Of a stretch of DNA of 64,000 nt, positions 23,977 to 36,576 are shown in pieces. The notes below the pieces were generated by a model that made no database searches, was not told the DNA's origin, and saw only the letters and a program-made list of their open reading frames with translations. Origin of the DNA: Syncephalis fuscata (Eukaryota; Zoopagomycota; Zoopagomycetes; Zoopagales; Piptocephalidaceae); contig JAHLTZ010000008.1 of the NCBI GenBank assembly GCA_025786725.1, positions 124,001-188,000 of the forward strand, in the 5' to 3' direction. Numbering within the stretch: the first letter of the stretch is position 1; each line of letters starts with the position of its first letter. The translations under genes were made by a program, and so were the position numbers.

Positions 23977-24830
23977 CTAATTATCATCGTCATGTGGGAA
24001 GGCTGATGGAGGCAAAAATGTATAACAAAGACCAAAAATAAACGCCACCAGTCCAATGCAACTACAAGCAGAGGTGTAATAAACCAGTTTTTTCTTTCGC
24101 CGTAGTGATTTGGCCACAACATTGTTGATGGTGTTTTGGTCAGATGATTTGGTTGGTATTGCCGGTCTTCAGCTCGGCCCCTTTGGCAGAAAAGACAGCA
24201 ACAGCTGACGATGAATAGTATGGCACCAGCAATAATCGCTGGTAATCCAATAATTAAATGAGCTAGAAAAAACGAATTCATATCACCTGAGGAACAGGCG
24301 AATTGATTGTTGTGTGAACTTGATATAATACACTCCGCATGGCACTAGCATTGCAGCTTTAATTGATTGTGCATGAATTGATTTAGTCTATTTACCTGAC
24401 TACTTGTTAAACATAGACTATAGGCATCTTTAATAGGCTTGCAAACGCCATTTAGTCCACAGAATCCACTTTTACAATTACCATAGGTATGCCAGCCTTC
24501 ATCTTGAACAATTGAAGTTAGATTGGCCTGGTATTGTTGGCGTAGTTCAAGCGTTTTCGGTACAGGACAGCGTTTACACTTGTGGCCTGTACCGACTTGC
24601 GGAATGTTTATAGATACAATTTGCAACTGGGAAATAGTACATCCAGCTGTGTTATTTGGTTTACAAAAAAAGCCATCTTCTTGGACAAAGCACTTTTGGC
24701 CTGAAGGACAAAATCTCCCGTAGTTGAACAGGCTGACACCGATGCATTCATAATTCCTATCGCTACTGCTTGATTTAATGCTAAATAAGATGATATAGCT
24801 GAACACAATTACTGCATATATAGCAAGCAA
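23977..24830 (-). CDS. Cys-rich membrane protein, unknown function
   Basis: Not recognised. A signal peptide or anchor (MLAIYAVIVFSYIILFSI) precedes an ectodomain with about 14 cysteines, including paired clusters such as GHKCKRCPVP and GNCKSGFCGLNGVCKP. Then comes a membrane helix (FFLAHLIIGLPAIIAGAILF) followed by Cys residues, a basic loop (SLRRKKKL) and a second hydrophobic segment before the end FPHDDDN. The ectodomain and first helix share one frame but a single TAG (24,345-24,347) separates them, and a one-base shift precedes the last helix. A cell-surface protein with disulfide-rich repeats is likely. The breaks could be errors or mean a pseudogene. Confidence 0.55.
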
Positions 24831-25192
24831 TAGCCTAAGTAATAGAGAATAAAACTAAACCAATGGATACGTAAAAACAAACTTGGGTCACAATGCCGAA
24901 TAGAGCAGGCTTTAAATGTTTGCCAAGGTGTCATACCTGATCTACGCTGTAAGTATGCCGTTTAGATCACCACTTCAGCTTTTATCATGTAAATCGGAGG
25001 TGAAATCATTTTATTGAGTAATAATCGATACACGCATATGGGTTGAGTTGGGTTTTGACATGCAGCCATCCTAAACATTGTGTTACAAAAAGGCCTTTAG
25101 ATAATCTATTTTGGATGTCACTGGACAACTTGTGAACGTGAGCTTTGATGTGAATAAAATAGTAACAAATTAGCAAATAGCTAGTTTATTTA
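24831..25192. other. Intergenic
   Basis: About 360 bases between two minus-strand genes; the promoter of the Cys-rich membrane protein gene should lie here. No other feature seen. Confidence 0.5.
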
Positions 25193-26593
25193 TTAGCTCG
25201 TTGCCATTAAATTGATATTCGACAATTCCTGTTGAACATAATCGCCTGTAAGAATCTCGGGATACTTTTCGTCATCCTTGTTATTTAACAACGGATGCAA
25301 TAGGTTGTCGGAAGCGATATGAAGGAAAAAGGTCGAAGAAATGCGCCATAGCGGCCTGTCTGGCCGGCTTGTCTTTGATCGTTCAATTGCCTAATCAATT
25401 CGTAATAAGTATGTATTGCTTATCAAGTATAAAAATAGATCACCTGTACAGTTGCATCGGTAATGACAACTTCATGATAGCCGGCCTGAACGACGCCTCC
25501 TGTCAGCCATTCAAGTTCCTTGCCTGCTTGTACGAGTAGACAGCCATCGGGTACACGAACTGCAAGTTTCTTTGCACCATTTCGTGGCCAAATGTACAGC
25601 CCGGGGAAGCGAGATTTGCCATGAATGGTCAATAGATTAAAGTCATAATGGAATCCTATTATAAATTGTTAGCTACTATTACTACTATTGCTTCTATAGT
25701 CATATTCAAGCCTTACCAGCCAAAATAGTATCGGGCTTATTGTATTGTTGCAAGTCAGATGCTGTTGGGGCGAGTAAATGTGGCCCTCCTTTTGTTAGCT
25801 TTGTAAGCGCATCAGCCGGCAAATCAAAGCCAACAGCGGTCATTTCCGCAATTGTCAGCACAGCTGCATGCATATGGTTGCCCCAGTTGTTCATCGTACT
25901 TTCCCATTGCGGAAAGCCTAGTTAAAAACAATGCACAATAATTACAAATTAGTACATAATCAAAACTATAAATACTGAAACTATTACCTTCAGGAATAAC
26001 AGGTGGTGCATTCAGCTGTGGAAACTTTGAGCTGTTAGGCTGCTCGCCAATGCGCCAGAAGAATCGCCACTTAGGATCGGGACCAGTAGAAATTAATGGC
26101 CGGCTTTCCTCTGGCATCTAATTTATTTAAATAAATTAAATACAGTAACAAAGTATTCGTTTATATTTATTTAGCTTACCTTATTGATAACATCTTGGCA
26201 ATGTGGATCATTCCACACTTGGGCGCTTCACGTAGCGACGGTGTAGCGCCGATTTGATAGCTGAGTTCTGCACGAACATCCTTCATCTTTTGTTCCTCTG
26301 GTTGAGCAAAGTAGTCCTCAACCATATCGAGAAACCGTTCGTTATCTTGCTGCGTCACTCTTGGATCCGCACCAATAAAGCGCCATAGTCGCGCAGTGCT
26401 TCAGCAGCCTAAACAATAGTAATAGAAGTATATATATATTGATATGACATTTATATATGTTATACATTATCGATGTTTGCCCTTCTATTTATCTTTCTTT
26501 AGTAAAGCTTACCTTGCGGCACTCTGCACTGGCTGCAGCGCTGGTTTTATCGCTGAAATAAACGTTAAGATCAATAATAGGCAAGTCTTCCAT
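25193..26593 (-). CDS. 2-oxoglutarate/Fe(II) dioxygenase, isopenicillin-N-synthase-like fold
   Basis: Non-haem iron oxygenase. The facial triad is visible as H-x-D in AGFHYDFNLLTIHG and the distal His in AGYHEVVITDATV; the 2-oxoglutarate-binding R-x-S is seen in LWRISSTFF. The N-terminus MEDLPIIDLNVYFSDK is the usual LPIIDL start of the family, followed by ALRDYGALLV, MVEDYFAQPEE and WRFFWRIGEQP. At least five exons are present: 26,513-26,593, then one starting at 26,408, and further ones split near 26,165, 25,975, 25,715 and 25,440. One-base breaks occur near 26,368 (GTGCGGATCC) and near 26,220. The substrate cannot be told; such enzymes act in secondary metabolism or on small acids. No biosynthetic partners are next to it. 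Confidence 0.8.
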
Positions 26594-26749
26594 GACTATA
26601 GACAACAATTGAATGTGGTGTAGAAATGAACAGTTTGAAAAAAGACTGACGTGGGCCAGCAATACCATTTTCAATATCCGCTTACTGACCAACTCAGGCC
26701 TTACATGCCCAAATAGATTACAACACAGCTGAATATAAATAGAATGAAT

Positions 26750-28895
26750 CAGTAGCTAAAATATTATTCAGATATGTTATTTGTTTTTGGGTTTTATTTA
26801 TACTAAAATAAAAGATATTAACCTGTATTCATATTCATTATACATAGTCTCTTGTTAATAACATTAATAAATCTTACATTCATAATACAACATACATATT
26901 ATGTACATGCCTATTCTATTGCCGTATCATGCCATTTAGTTATTGATTTTTGTAATTACAATTAGTATACGTTTTGTTTCTTACTTTAAGTAATAATGGT
27001 AATATAGTAGATTATATTGCATCAGGTGTTGTAATGGTCATTGGCTGATCACTATTATATTTTATAGCACTCTGATTGCAATACAAGATAAAATAATCGT
27101 AAATCTTGTTTAATAAATAGTAATACGTATTATGTTGATAGCAATTAAAATGACAAATCTGCTATTTTATAGCCTTCGCTATCTACTAACAGTAGCACGT
27201 TTTTTGTGTTAGCTGTACCACTTAGCAATAAAGAATAATTAATCAGATGGTTAAATCTTGAGATAGCATCTGGAGATTTAAATGGTTTTTCGTAAAATAC
27301 TTTAAATCTATGATATCCAAGTTCTAGTACGGCTTAAATGAACAAATATATTGCTGTAAATGTGCTGTTGTTTTTGGATTCACGAATAGCAAAATTTTCA
27401 ATATATAATAAAAAATCGCTATACATACTCATACTTGGAGTGGAATGAAGATTAAGGGTAGACATAGCGTTTCTACATCGGCATGTGCTAGTATATTAGC
27501 AGTTAACTGTAAATTGTCTTCAATAAAACTCAATTATCATCTAGTTTTCTAACAAGAATTACGGATTTGCCAGATTTCTTAAAGCAAATTTCACCTTGCA
27601 TTAAGCAGCGCGGACCATGTCCTAGATAGCAATTCAAAACCATATATGTTCCATTTGAATGTAGTAGTGGTATCTGAGCGATGAAATAATCTACTAGATA
27701 TAATTACTATTTCATCCGTAACTTTCAATAAAAACATTTCCCCTTGATGACTTGCAATAGTATCCATGCATTTTTGATTATAAGCAAGATCAAAAATGTG
27801 TGTTTTTTCTAATATATAATAGTTAGTTGCTTTTAGCTGTTAACTCAAAATGACTAATCATCATCCAGTGACCACGAATGTATGCATTATTGATTAACAG
27901 AAGAACTGACGCGGTCGCACAATTGAGCCTAGATGCACTGGCCAGATAGAAATAATGCACGACTGTTTGCAAATAATGCTTATGCTATTTGCTTGCTCAT
28001 TAACAGCCACTATGAATCTATCTGAAATCTATAGTTGACATCATTGCGAAATAGTCAACACAAATGCCAATATTACATAGTAAACATTTTTCCTATTGGC
28101 AGGTATTGCTCAGCAATAAAGCATTTCCGCATGCCATCATGATGATAAGCAATCCGTTGCAATGCAATAGAACGACTGCTGTTTGGTTCTTTCTCCATTG
28201 AGCTTCTAACTAAATAGAATATGCCTTTAAGCCAATTGACATCAGTAGCAATCGATAGCAAAATGCATGAAACCATTCGGTATTCTGCTCATTCAGCTAA
28301 GTATCGCTGATTACTGTTTTGATAGGTGATGCAAACAACTTCAATGTACTACTGCCTTCACATACCAGGACAGTCATGTATCTTGTTGCCATCAGCGATA
28401 TTATAATAATGCTATATCAGTGATGCAAGCAAGTGTCTTGTTAACTAACGCAATACCGCAGCCATTTACAGCACCATGAAAACAGAACAAGTGAGCTGCG
28501 TCGGCAAATGCGGCAACACGCACAGTAACAAGCATAGTAATATGATCCACCATGATGAGTAAATAAGACAAGAAAAGGGGCAATAGCTGGACTGTCAAGA
28601 ACCATTACTGTCAACAATACTTTGCTAAAAGACAGGCGATCATAGCGCGCATTTATAATAAACATAAGCTAGACGTGTATTTTGAGCATATGTATATGCC
28701 ACACAACCTTCAAAAATCATTAAACTGTTTGGAATGACAATCTACCTACAATACAGTCGTCATAATCATACCATCTATTCTATTTATTATGATGTGTTAT
28801 TTTGAATATAAAATTATATAGATTAGTATATTGTCTATTGATTATACATTATTGGTAAAAGCTACTTGTTTATTATTAATTTTATTTATTATAGA
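26750..28895. repeat. Repeat Y1 (inverted partner of Y2)
   Basis: The reverse complement matches 43,320-45,440 almost throughout. Read on the minus strand it holds several conserved short frames: one beginning MFIINARYDRLSFSK, one beginning MVSCILLSIATD, a stretch reading IPLLHSNGTYMVLNCYLGHG followed by a one-base break, and a last frame AVLELGYHRFKVFYEK ending KIADLSF. These look like exons of a broken, unrecognised gene. The copy here has a frameshift in the first frame relative to Y2 but an intact last frame. Confidence 0.85.
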
Positions 28896-29747
28896 TACTT
28901 TATTAAATTATATTTTGAGTTGATGATCAAATAACTAACTTTAATAATATCCGCGCAATTGAACTAGAAATTCGTTTATTAAACTGAAAATTGGGTGGTG
29001 AGTAGCATTGGTCATCAATATGCATTATCATAGATTTAATATTTAGTATGCATGTATTTTCTAAGCATTTAAACCATTTCCATTGTATACTAATACTATT
29101 ATATATTATTTTATACTATACCGAATATATTTTTTTATTTCAGTCATTTAAACTATATGCTCTATAGACCTAACACTGCAATCCATACATTTTGCATGGT
29201 ACATTCATTCTACTGTATATCATTATATCACCTAACAACACTTTATCAATAAAAGCTGCTTAATTATTATCAACTGTATTATATATTTCAATCTCTCTCG
29301 CTTATTATGCTCATACAATCATATACAATATAGTTTGTTCACTTGATATGCATAGTCATTTTACAAGTATCCCACGATGGTTCCACACGACATCGATCAC
29401 GCATACAAATAGGTGTGTGTGTGTGCTGTCTTGTGTGTATGTGTTGAAGGTCTCAAGGTTGGTTTGGTTGAGCCGTCTATATTTTCTTTCTTTCTTCAAC
29501 AACTTTTTAAATCGTCGATTAGCCAGCCACTGCACTTGAATCACAAAGTGTACGCCTTATTGGAGTAGTTGTAGAAGTCGGCTCGTTTGAATTCAAACAC
29601 CAAGAATACTGTTTCTAGATTATTTGTTTGCTACTAGTGTCGTTTTATACATAAATCGCCGGATTATTCCAGTGCAGCTACCGCGTCTAGTCCTATAGCG
29701 TTGAATCCCGCCCATGTACCCAGTGCATTTCTCTTGTTTGTCCCCCG
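28896..29747. other. Intergenic, with GT microsatellite
   Basis: AT-rich DNA upstream of the acrB-like gene. A GTGTGTGTGTG tract lies near 29,413. The last 200 bases are the likely promoter and leader of the plus-strand gene. Confidence 0.5.
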
Positions 29748-32652
29748 ATGACACTGAATACACAGCGAAAAGTAATAGATCTACAGCAATCGATGCTTTC
29801 GTCAACCATTAACTCGATTTCTTCTACTTCCGACAACACTGTTCAATCTGTTTATACCAACTGCTGTGCACACAACTCAGACTGCTCATCGATGCATTCT
29901 ACTGCATCCGCGCTTTATTATTTATCATCAAATACAAAAAAATCAACTTCAGTGCAACAGCAACAACAGCTTATTCACTATCTATTGCTATGGAGCTTTG
30001 TCTTGGGATCCAAATGTCTGGCCAGTCAGCCATGGAACTCGCCTCTTATCGCCACAATATGCTGCCACATGGATTGGGCGCTATTCTGTCTACTATCGGT
30101 ATCGATCATAATACGAACGCTTAAGATATCAAGTCGTTTATTTGTCACTGCCGTACTATTTCATTTTTTGCTTGATGTAATATTATGGTCGATGCTTCAC
30201 TCCAATTTCTCGTCTACTACTACTACGTACAACAGCAATAATAATGCCAGTTCTAGTTTTAACCTATCAGAAACAATCGATCGAAAGAGCAGATGGCGTT
30301 ACAATATGGCTAACGGTGTTATTTACCTTTATTTTTTACTATGGCTACATCGACCATTGATCAACATTATACTGGGTAGAGATTACCACACTGGCCATGG
30401 CCGGTCCGGTAAACTTAATAGATGGTGGTTTACAAGTCTAAGTGGTCTATTGGTAATTACGATACATCATTGGATAAGCCAGTATTACTATGTTCCATCA
30501 AGACTTGTAGTTACTGGCTTTTATTCTATGTTAAATACTGCACTTATTGAAAATCTGGAGCAATTGTTATCTGTCCATGTTATTGGGCATGGCGTATATT
30601 TATTGCTATCAAAGAATATGGATATTTTTATTTATCTACGACATCAACAGTTGATACGTAGAGAAGACAAGAAAGCAAAAAATGGCCTTCATATTGCCTC
30701 TATGTTTTCAGTATCTGATAGGGATACTCGCCGATCAGCTCATGAAGATTTGAAAGCAGTATCGAGTTCGGAATCTTTCTGTATATTAATAAGAAAAGAA
30801 ACTAACCATAATAACAAATACAATCAACGCCATCCATTACCACTATTAAAAAAACAAATTAACAGCAATTCTTTACTGTCATTTAATGAGGAACAACCAT
30901 GGGCGATACCAGCCTATTCAACATCTAGTCATAGTCGTGACGACAAAGGACATGATAGTCAGAGTTTACCTTCCATAGCAGCAGCAGGAAGTATAAATCG
31001 ACAGCAGCAACAACAGCTTGTTGGCCATGCTTATACATCGTCTAATGCACGTTTACCAACCTCGCCACTTTTACCGCATCATCCAATGTATGCTCGAGTT
31101 GAAGTATTGGACAGTTTTGATTTATGTGTCGTTGGATTATCTGCATACACGGCTACATTTACTTGGCTATTTCCATCGTCGATGATTAGTGCGTTGGATG
31201 CTAAGCCATGGCAACAAGAAAACGCGCCAATGAAATAGATCAACAGCAGCAAATAGATGTATCGCTCGATAATAAAAACGAGCTTATTAACTCGGCCAAT
31301 CGAACTATGATCATTACAGCACGCGATTTAACCATACGCGTTGACGATGTAGTATGGACGGAGACAGATCTAGATCCTGGATGTCATGCGCTGACGGTTT
31401 ATGGGCTAAGACCCATAACGGAGTATCGAGTGACTATGTCGTTGGCCGGCTACCGTAGTGCACCCATACGAATCTGTACAGATCCCGATCTCAAGGTAAG
31501 ATATAAAATAATATTAATAGTATGGTGTAAAGATAATAATACTCAATGATCATCTAGTAGTTAAGCCATTAGAGGAGGAAATGGCCAGACTGGACAGTAA
31601 ACCGCTACATTCTAATGGTACAAGTTTACCAAGTAATAGCGCAAAGGAAATGCCTAAAAACACTGCCGAGACAGTGCCTCAAGAATCAAGTTCTGTAGTA
31701 GCAGCAGATAAAGATAGTACATTACATCAATCTTTATTACCGACTACGGACAAGGAGATGGAAAAGAAACCACAAGAGGAAGAAAGTAATGAAGTATTAG
31801 ATAATTCACTTGAAACACTAGCCACCACGTTAAAACAGCAATTGGAGCATGTCAATAAAGAGAAGCAACAGCTACAGACACGACAGCGCAAGCTGAAACG
31901 CGATTTGCAAAAGGCCGAAAATCAGTCACGAGGAGAGATAGAAGCGCTAAAACGAGCGATTGCACGTTCTGAAAGTCAAGATGCTAAAAACCGACAGCGT
32001 GTGCAATTTCTACAAGATCTGGTGAAGCGAACGTTAGGCTGTATGGATGAATTAGACGAGCAAGTGGCCCAAGCACATGCCAATCATGCCCAAGTCAGCG
32101 CAGAAGCCACCGAACTAGAGGTAGCTCTACTACGAGTACGAGAGGAGTGTCGAGAAGCAGAACAGCGTCATCAACGCCAAACGGCAATGCTTCAGCGCCA
32201 GAATCGTGAACAACAGACACGTTTAAGTGGAATAGAGTCTACTCGCGATGAAGCACTGGCCAAGATAGCTCGATTGCGCGAGCAGCAACTTCCAATGCAT
32301 ACTAGAGACTTGGCGGATTTAAAGACGCGATTAAACGAATCACAATTCGTGTGGAGGAATTACGCCAGCAACATGAAGTGCGCAGTCGACAAATGCTGCA
32401 CGCGATAAAGAAGAGGGTGCTGGTATAGCTCAAATTAAGCGGGATATTTCGATAGCACAAGAGCGTAACCAATCCTTACTGCAGCTTACACAAGAAGAGG
32501 CGTCATTTAGTGATCGACTTCGTTGTGAATTATTTAATCTGCACGCTCCAGCGGACTCAACCATGGACAATACTAACCGTCAATCTTATCATAATTTAGA
32601 CAGTAGTAATGAAGGCGAGCGTGATAGCAATGTAGATGCAAATGCACGATAA
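29748..32652 (+). CDS. acrB-like ubiquitination-network membrane protein with coiled coil
   Basis: In Aspergillus AcrB is a membrane protein with a coiled coil, genetically linked to ubiquitin/deubiquitination control of carbon regulation and drug resistance. Exon 1 (29748-31188) encodes a polar N-terminus and several hydrophobic helices (for example FVTAVLFHFLLDVILW and NGVIYLYFLLWLHRPLINII). A 50-base intron (31189-31238, GTGCGT...ATAG) joins in phase to a fibronectin-III-like segment (ARDLTIRVDDVVW, ALTVYGLRPITEYRVTMSLA). A second intron begins at 31,496 (GTAAGA) and ends near 31,574. The remainder is a long Glu/Gln/Arg coiled coil. Two compensating frame changes occur near 32,345-32,400, after which the frame runs to SNVDANAR. 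The assignment rests on domain order, not on a diagnostic motif. Confidence 0.55.
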
Positions 32653-32756
32653 TTATAAATATCAATATATAACAAAATTATATTATGTGCAGTTATTTAC
32701 TCTAATGAACAATATGTCTATAATATACTGATCTTTATTCGTTTTTATAATATTAT

Positions 32757-33520
32757 TCTATTGTTACGCTTCTTGTTTTAAAAATCGCAACTTGGATGAC
32801 CAAGCAACACATTATCCTGTCGCTATCCTATAACGTTAATTTCTAATGCTTATTAACGCTTACCTTAACGCTCAGAATACAATGTGTTGTTTGGTTGTAT
32901 TGCTTTTATAATAAGATTATTCCTTATTGTCGTTGATTACCACAGTTTAACTATAATAAACTGAATAACTTGTATGACACTAAGTAAAATAATATTGGAC
33001 TAGAAACTTGATTATTCTTTATTGATATTGAATAAAGCTATCATTATATAGTAAACACAACTAATAATAGAACTTGAATGCCTTGTGGTATTTCATCATC
33101 AGCGCAGCATATTAGTTTAGGGGCTGCTCATATGTTCACAACTAACAAGTAGCTACTCGTCATATTGTCGTAATAGACATTTGTTACTAGTGATCGGTAC
33201 TAATATCCGATAGGTATATTATTCTTGCAATCAATCACATGCGACTTTAACTGGTGATCCAATCACACGATATATCACTTAGTCACACTTTTACAAGACC
33301 CTGTCCGGAATATCAGAACAGTGATAATATAAATTTTGATAATAAGCTAAAATGAATTAAATTATAAAATTAATCTTTATTGAAAAACAAATACAAACTA
33401 CTAATGAAACAGCTATCAAGAAAAGAAAACGTGTTATTAAAGAATGTTTAATTTGTAGTAAACGCCATTACAAGAAAACGAAGTGTGGGGTAAATAAAAA
33501 ACAATATATTTAATAAATAA
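32757..33520 (+). mobile_element. Repeat X, copy X2 (left-truncated)
   Basis: Direct match to the right half of X1 and inverted match to X3. Begins at GTTACGCTTCTTG, right after the acrB-like gene, so its left terminus is missing. Its right end has a reading frame (about 33,370-33,503) with C-x2-C-x3-H-x5-C (CLICSKRHYKKTKCG) preceded by KKRKR, then the terminal motif ATTTGAAAAGAGGGATTTAG. It borders the second cargo block. Confidence 0.75.
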
Positions 33521-33883
33521 AATTTGAAAAGAGGGATTTAGTATAATGAAATTTAAAAACGGTGTATTTATTTTATAAAAAACAGGAAAATAAATAAATT
33601 TAAAAGTGTATTTTCCAAATTTTTCCTATAATAAAGCCATTTTGGTCACAAACTGCCTTAATAAGTGCTAACTTAGCAGGCAAATAATAATCACATCTCT
33701 TTAGCCATTAATCATCTATCAATCTGCATTTAATAACCAAGTGCTTACGCCAGTATTTAAGTCGCGCTTTTCGCTAACTGTTTGCCAATATTCAGTAGCT
33801 TTTTTCTTGTTATTTTGTTTTAGTTTAACGCTCACACTTTTAACGTCCATACCTCCAACATCCATTCTAACCTTAAGCTTATT

Positions 33884-34468
33884 ATGCATTTCAGTCTATT
33901 ACCCACAATCATTATTCTCGGTCGTCTATTTGCAACAATTATTATTAATGTTAACTCAGTAGCTTCGTTGCCGACACAGAGCGGTCGAAGGGGAAGTTTC
34001 GACAAGCTGCGAAAGGCTGCCATCATAAATGGCTCATCCCCCTTGGCATCAAACCCAGCAATTGATGATCTAAAACGTATCATGCCATCCGACAAATATT
34101 TCAAAAAAGACGGATTTTACGTATATCCTGAAGAGTGGTTTGGCTACAGTAATAAATGGGCTATTGCCCATGGATACTACGCTGCTTCGGCTAGTGTTTA
34201 TGGCCAACCTGGCTATGCCGAAGAAGTTGCTGTCTATATTACCTGTACGAATAGTCTGAAACTATACAATCTACTGGCAACAGGTCGTAAGGTGTGCAAA
34301 ATTACTGCTTTGTTTGTATTTGTTTACTAACTGTTGACATTTTAGCTTATGCAGATGCACTGGCAAAAATACCCCATTGAGATACCAGGCACTGGTAGAC
34401 ATGGAATTGCAACACTTCAATCGTTTCAGCCTGAACCTCAATATGCGTGTAATGTTTTTCTATATTAA
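33884..34468 (+). CDS. Small secreted protein S1, copy 2 (intact)
   Basis: The intact version of S1. Exon 1 (33884-34291): signal peptide MHFSLLPTIIILGRLFATII, basic linker (GRRGSFDKLRK), core FYVYPEEWFGYSNKWAIAHG and EEVAVYITCTNSLKLYN. Intron 34292-34345, phase 0, GTGTGC...TTTAG. Exon 2 (34346-34468): PIEIPGTGRHG, FQPEPQYACNVFLY, stop. The mature protein has only two cysteines, one per exon, at positions shared with S2, S3 and the 46-kb locus, so a single disulfide is likely. About 176 residues in all. Function unknown; effector-like by size and secretion only. Confidence 0.75.
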
Positions 34469-35703
34469 AACATGATAATGAGTAATATTAATAAAAGTTT
34501 TATGATAATAACACTTTAAGCTTATCTTTATCTATAATTTATCAGCCATAACCTGTGGCAAACACTGAACCAGCAATGATTCAATATTCATCACAGACTA
34601 ATATGGCAAATTAAAATCTAGCATTAATACCAAATATTAATTTTATGGTTTGCTCTGCGGTAGCTTGCATTACATCTTCAACAATTTTTGGTGTGTGCAT
34701 CTGCAATAAATAGCAAGTTAAATTGAGTTAAAATGTGTTATATTCAAATTAAATACTGCAAGATTTCTATGACATTTAACAACTAAATGTTCCATGACAT
34801 TGATAGTGGCAAAAATTGGCAAGTTGTTACACCATATGTTGGTTTATGATCGATATAATGTAAAATATAGACACTACACTGCTCATGAAAATCATAACAT
34901 ATGGCGAAAGTATTTCATTTTATGATAACAAAAACAGCAAGCACAGTGTAAGAAGAAAAGTACTCGTTGTGTTCTAACCTACAGTCAAGTATTCAATACA
35001 TGTAGAAAAATACAACATATATAAGAATGAAAATGTAAATAAATTCAGTGGCAAAATAATGTATTGCAATGATAATTAAATTTAAAACTACTAACTTAAT
35101 TGTCAGCAGATGTAATGCATCATTTATGAAGCTGTACTGTTTTATAAATACTGGTAATCACCACGATCGATATATTGTAACAAGGGGGTCGTAACTACTC
35201 CGCTTGTTACATATTGCAATATGAACTATTCAGTTCATTATAGTTGAATCATGATAATTAATGGCCAATAGGAAACAAAATTAGTATCAAAGCATTGTCA
35301 ACCAACATATTGTGTTTTAACCGCTAGATAAGTACAAGTAAATATCAGAAATTAGCATTATAAGATAACGCTAAGATAAGGTGCTGCTTGGCTAGCTGAG
35401 TTACAATTTGTTAAATAAAGCTGTAAAAATATAAATATTAGTGTGATTGTTTTGTAAAACATTATGCCAATCGGCATTATTGTAATACAGGTATGTAATA
35501 GAATTTCCTTGTTGCCATAAAAAGTAGATTGATACACGTGAAACAGCTAAAGAAAAATTATATCGTTCTGCTTATGATATCGGAGTTTTATAATCTTGAT
35601 GCCTTTGAATTGCTTTTTAAAATAAATAGATAGATTTTTCGGACTATTTTAGTTTTCAATATTAACCATCCATTACACTAGTAGATTTTACAAACAAACA
35701 GAC
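34469..35703. other. Intergenic, with diverged X-like relic
   Basis: Same content as 8,795-10,027; the X-like stretch lies at about 35,150-35,440. No gene seen. Confidence 0.5.
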
Positions 35704-36328
35704 ATGCATTTTACTAGAACAGCTTTTGTATCAGCTTGCTATGTACTGGCAATCTACGCCAGCCTTATAGCTACTAGTTTGGCTTCTCCAGCTTCTCCAC
35801 TTGAGAAATATATAATGAAAAAACAATTAGCCGAAAAACAATTAGCCGAAACACAATTCGCACCAATAGACAGCCCAGAATCATCGACAACCAAAGTATC
35901 ACTTTTCGATGCCATCAGTGCAGCTTTACCACTTGGATTTAAGTTCTATTGGGACAAGTACAAACTGAGCTTTCCAAAAGAATGGAAAAAAGACGCTAGT
36001 GGTGGCTGGGCATACACCTATGCAGTACTATCCTCCAAAGGTTCAAGGTTATATTACACCAGACAGAAAAGCGCCTATGTGATCTGCACCGATAACACTG
36101 AGCTATTTTCAGACTTTAGCAAACAGCTCAATGTAAGTAAGCGCTGTGTAAATAGTATTATGTGCTGACTTTTACTAGGATGCATCAGAAAAGAAAGCAT
36201 TGCGGACGTTGACTATTCCAGGATTAGCCGGTTTCATAACAGAGCAGCAGCCTTCCTTTAAGCCGACTAAACAAATCAGCTGTTTGCCGGTGTATTATCA
36301 ACATGCTTTGTCTAAGAATAAGCTGTAA
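35704..36328 (+). CDS. Small secreted protein S2, copy 2
   Basis: Intact frame. Exon 1 35704-36132, intron 36133-36178 (GTAAGT...CTAG, phase 0), exon 2 36179-36328. Signal peptide MHFTRTAFVSACYVLAIYAS; core FPKEWKKDASGGWAYTYAVL, SAYVICTDN; exon 2 LTIPGLAG, KPTKQISCLPVYY. In exon 1 the two copies show three amino-acid replacements and about four silent changes, which suggests both stayed under coding use after duplication but with room to vary. Predicted secreted; partner unknown. Confidence 0.77.
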
Positions 36329-36576
36329 CGCCGACAGGTTAATGGCAGCATACACATGCTTTGTTTCACTATTATCTTTGCCATAATAGTGTGTCGCTTG
36401 AAATAGAAATATACATGCAAAGCTGTAACTCTGATTCATGTACATTTTTGGCTACTCCAAAAGAGATACTTTGAAGCAACGTTACACGATCACAATAAAT
36501 TTCTTATTTAAATCAAGCCAAATTTGCATTAGATACCAATAAAAAACTCAGTAGACGATTCCTATCCACAACTGAA

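Noticed and set aside
29866-30111. 81-codon frame inside the acrB-like gene
   Set aside because: Out-of-frame shadow of the long open exon.
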